Shown piece by piece: positions 4,902 through 6,316 of a stretch of DNA of 6,316 nucleotides. Origin of the DNA: Campylobacter sp. (lineage in GTDB: Bacteria; Campylobacterota; Campylobacteria; Campylobacterales; Campylobacteraceae); assembly GCA_017506845.1 (NCBI GenBank), contig JAFVMP010000099.1, positions 1 to 6,316 on the forward strand. Direction: 5' to 3'. The notes under the pieces were generated by a model that did not search any database, was not told the origin of the DNA, and saw nothing but the letters and a program-made list of their open reading frames with translations. Position numbers and translations under genes: made by a program. The first letter of the stretch is position 1. Each line of letters begins with the position of its first letter.

Positions 4902-6316
4902 ATGTATAAAAAACAAGCAGATACAATAAGATTTTTATGTGCTGATATGGTACAAAAGGCAAATTCAGGTCACCCAGGTGCGCCAATGGGGCTTGCTGAT
5001 ATAGTTACAGTTTTAAGCACTCATCTAAACCATAATCCTAAAAATCCAAATTGGTTAAATCGTGATAGATTAGTCTTTAGCGGTGGTCATGCTAGTAGTT
5101 TGGTATATAGTTTTTTACACCTTAGTGGGTATGATGTTAGTATAGATGATTTAAAATCATTTCGCCAACTTCACTCTAAAACACCAGGTCATCCAGAGAT
5201 TGAGACTCCAGGGGTAGAGATTGCTACTGGGCCACTTGGTCAAGGTGTTGCAAACGCAGTTGGTTTTGCTATGGCTGCAAAATCAGCTCAAAATTTACTA
5301 GGTAGCGATATTATCAATCATAAGGTATATTGTCTATGTGGAGATGGCGATTTGCAAGAGGGGATTAGCTATGAGGCATGCGCATTAGCTGGCAAGCATA
5401 ATCTTGATAATCTTGTAATAATTTATGATAGCAATGAGATCACAATAGAAGGCAATACTAATATAGCTTGGGCTGAAGATGTTAAGGTTAGATTTGAAGC
5501 AGCTGGATTTGAAGTTGCTAAGATAGATGGTCATAGCTATGATGAGATTGAATTTGCTCTAAAAGAGGCTAAAAATAAAACCAAACCATATCTAATAATA
5601 GCCAAAACTAAAATAGCCAAAGGTGCTGGCGAGCTAGAAGGCAGTCATCATGCACACGGCGCTCCACTTGGTGCTGATGTAATAGCAAAAGCTAAAGAAT
5701 CGGCTGGTTTTGATCCAAATTTAAGCTTTTTTATAGATGATGATGTGAAGTTTTGGTTTAATCTTGCGCTAGAAAGAGGCGACTTGGCTAATGCTACTTG
5801 GGATAAGCTTGTAAGCCAGTTAGATAATGAGAAAAAAGAGCTTTTACACTCTTTATTAAATCCTGATTTTAGCAAGATTGAATTTCCAGCCCTAAAGGGT
5901 CAAAAAATGGCTACAAGAGATAGCAATGGTAAGATTTTAAATGCTATTGCTAAGGCGCTACCTGGATTTATCGGTGGTAGTGCTGATCTTGGCCCAAGTA
6001 ATAAAACTGAGTTAAAAGATTTTGGTGATTATCCAAATGGTAAAAATATACACTTTGGCATTAGAGAACATGCGATGGCAGCAATCTGTAACGCATATGC
6101 TAGATATGGTATTTTTATTCCATTTAGTGCGACATTTTTTATATTTAGTGATTATCTTAAGGCTGGTGCTAGACTTGCAGCTCTTATGGGGCTTAAGCAC
6201 TATTTTATATGGACGCATGATAGTATCGGCGTGGGAGAAGATGGCCCAACTCATGAGCCAATTGAACAGCTTAGCACATTTAGAGCAATGCCAAATTTCT
6301 ATACATTTCGCCCAGC
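4902..6316 (+). CDS. tkt: Transketolase (3' truncated by window end)
   Basis: Thiamine-diphosphate enzyme that moves two-carbon units between ketoses and aldoses in the non-oxidative pentose phosphate pathway, supplying ribose 5-phosphate and erythrose 4-phosphate. It stays open for 471 codons to the window edge; the family is typically about 630-670 aa, so roughly the last quarter is missing. Motifs: SGHPGAPMG (22-30), GGHAS (61-65), TPGHPE (94-99), the cofactor motif GDGDLQEG (148-155) with Asn178 in YDSNEITIEG, GSHHAHGAPLG (247-257), the pyrimidine-domain HFGIREHAM with catalytic Glu389 (384-392), and the second signature THDSIGVGEDGPTHEPIEQ (438-456). AAAGGA at 4891-4896, overlapping the ispA stop region, is 5 nt before ATG 4902. 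The gap to ispA is 2 nt. No frameshift is seen. Confidence 0.96.
   Translation, partial: MYKKQADTIRFLCADMVQKANSGHPGAPMGLADIVTVLSTHLNHNPKNPNWLNRDRLVFSGGHASSLVYSFLHLSGYDVSIDDLKSFRQLHSKTPGHPEIETPGVEIATGPLGQGVANAVGFAMAAKSAQNLLGSDIINHKVYCLCGDGDLQEGISYEACALAGKHNLDNLVIIYDSNEITIEGNTNIAWAEDVKVRFEAAGFEVAKIDGHSYDEIEFALKEAKNKTKPYLIIAKTKIAKGAGELEGSHHAHGAPLGADVIAKAKESAGFDPNLSFFIDDDVKFWFNLALERGDLANATWDKLVSQLDNEKKELLHSLLNPDFSKIEFPALKGQKMATRDSNGKILNAIAKALPGFIGGSADLGPSNKTELKDFGDYPNGKNIHFGIREHAMAAICNAYARYGIFIPFSATFFIFSDYLKAGARLAALMGLKHYFIWTHDSIGVGEDGPTHEPIEQLSTFRAMPNFYTFRP

Noticed and set aside
5648..5875. 75-codon open frame on the - strand
   Set aside because: It is antisense to continuous transketolase coding sequence, with no ribosome binding site or recognisable domain.
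6012..6254. 80-codon open frame on the - strand
   Set aside because: It is antisense to the HFGIREHAM to GEDGPTH catalytic region of transketolase, which is clearly the real coding strand.
1..6316. Possible novel defence, mobile or secretion system
   Set aside because: Every open frame of size is either a known housekeeping family or a conserved hypothetical of this locus. There are no transposases, integrases, nucleases, repeats with spacers or composition shifts.

Overview
The window looks like a conserved chromosomal housekeeping locus from a Campylobacter-type epsilonproteobacterium. G+C is low (about a third by eye). Codons are A/T-ending, with AGA common for Arg and TTA or CTT/CTA for Leu. 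The gene order nifU-like / small helical protein / murE / ybaB / PDZ protein / ispA / tkt matches, from memory, the C. jejuni order around Cj1639-Cj1645. The presence of panD between murE and ybaB differs from what I recall of C. jejuni, where panD sits with panBC. This suggests another species, for example in the C. fetus / C. hyointestinalis / C. lanienae group, but species cannot be fixed from this window.

Layout, all genes on the + strand: the 3' part of a NifU-type Fe-S scaffold gene runs from 1 to 258. An AT-rich 232-nt spacer (259-490) follows, with two -10-like boxes, a hairpin and an inverted repeat. A compact cluster begins at 491: an uncharacterised 181-aa helical protein (491-1036), murE (1017-2297, overlapping by 20 nt) and panD (2297-2644, overlapping by 1 nt). 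After a 55-nt gap carrying a perfect extended -10 box come ybaB (2700-3008), a secreted or periplasmic two-PDZ protein (3005-4075, ATGA overlap), ispA (4072-4899, ATGA overlap) and tkt (4902 onward, 2-nt gap, cut by the window end).

The genes serve basic metabolism rather than one dedicated system. MurE adds meso-diaminopimelate to the peptidoglycan precursor. IspA makes the farnesyl diphosphate used for undecaprenyl phosphate and the quinone side chain. PanD makes beta-alanine for coenzyme A. Transketolase supplies pentose and tetrose phosphates. YbaB is a small DNA-binding protein, and the NifU-like protein delivers Fe-S clusters. Tight spacing and stop/start overlaps imply cotranscription and translational coupling, probably as two units (491-2644 and 2700 onward).

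I found no mobile element, CRISPR array, tRNA, rRNA, defence gene or sign of horizontal transfer, and no convincing undescribed system. The points most worth a second look are the placement of panD, the unknown two-PDZ protein, the unknown 181-aa protein coupled to murE, and the structured 259-490 spacer.
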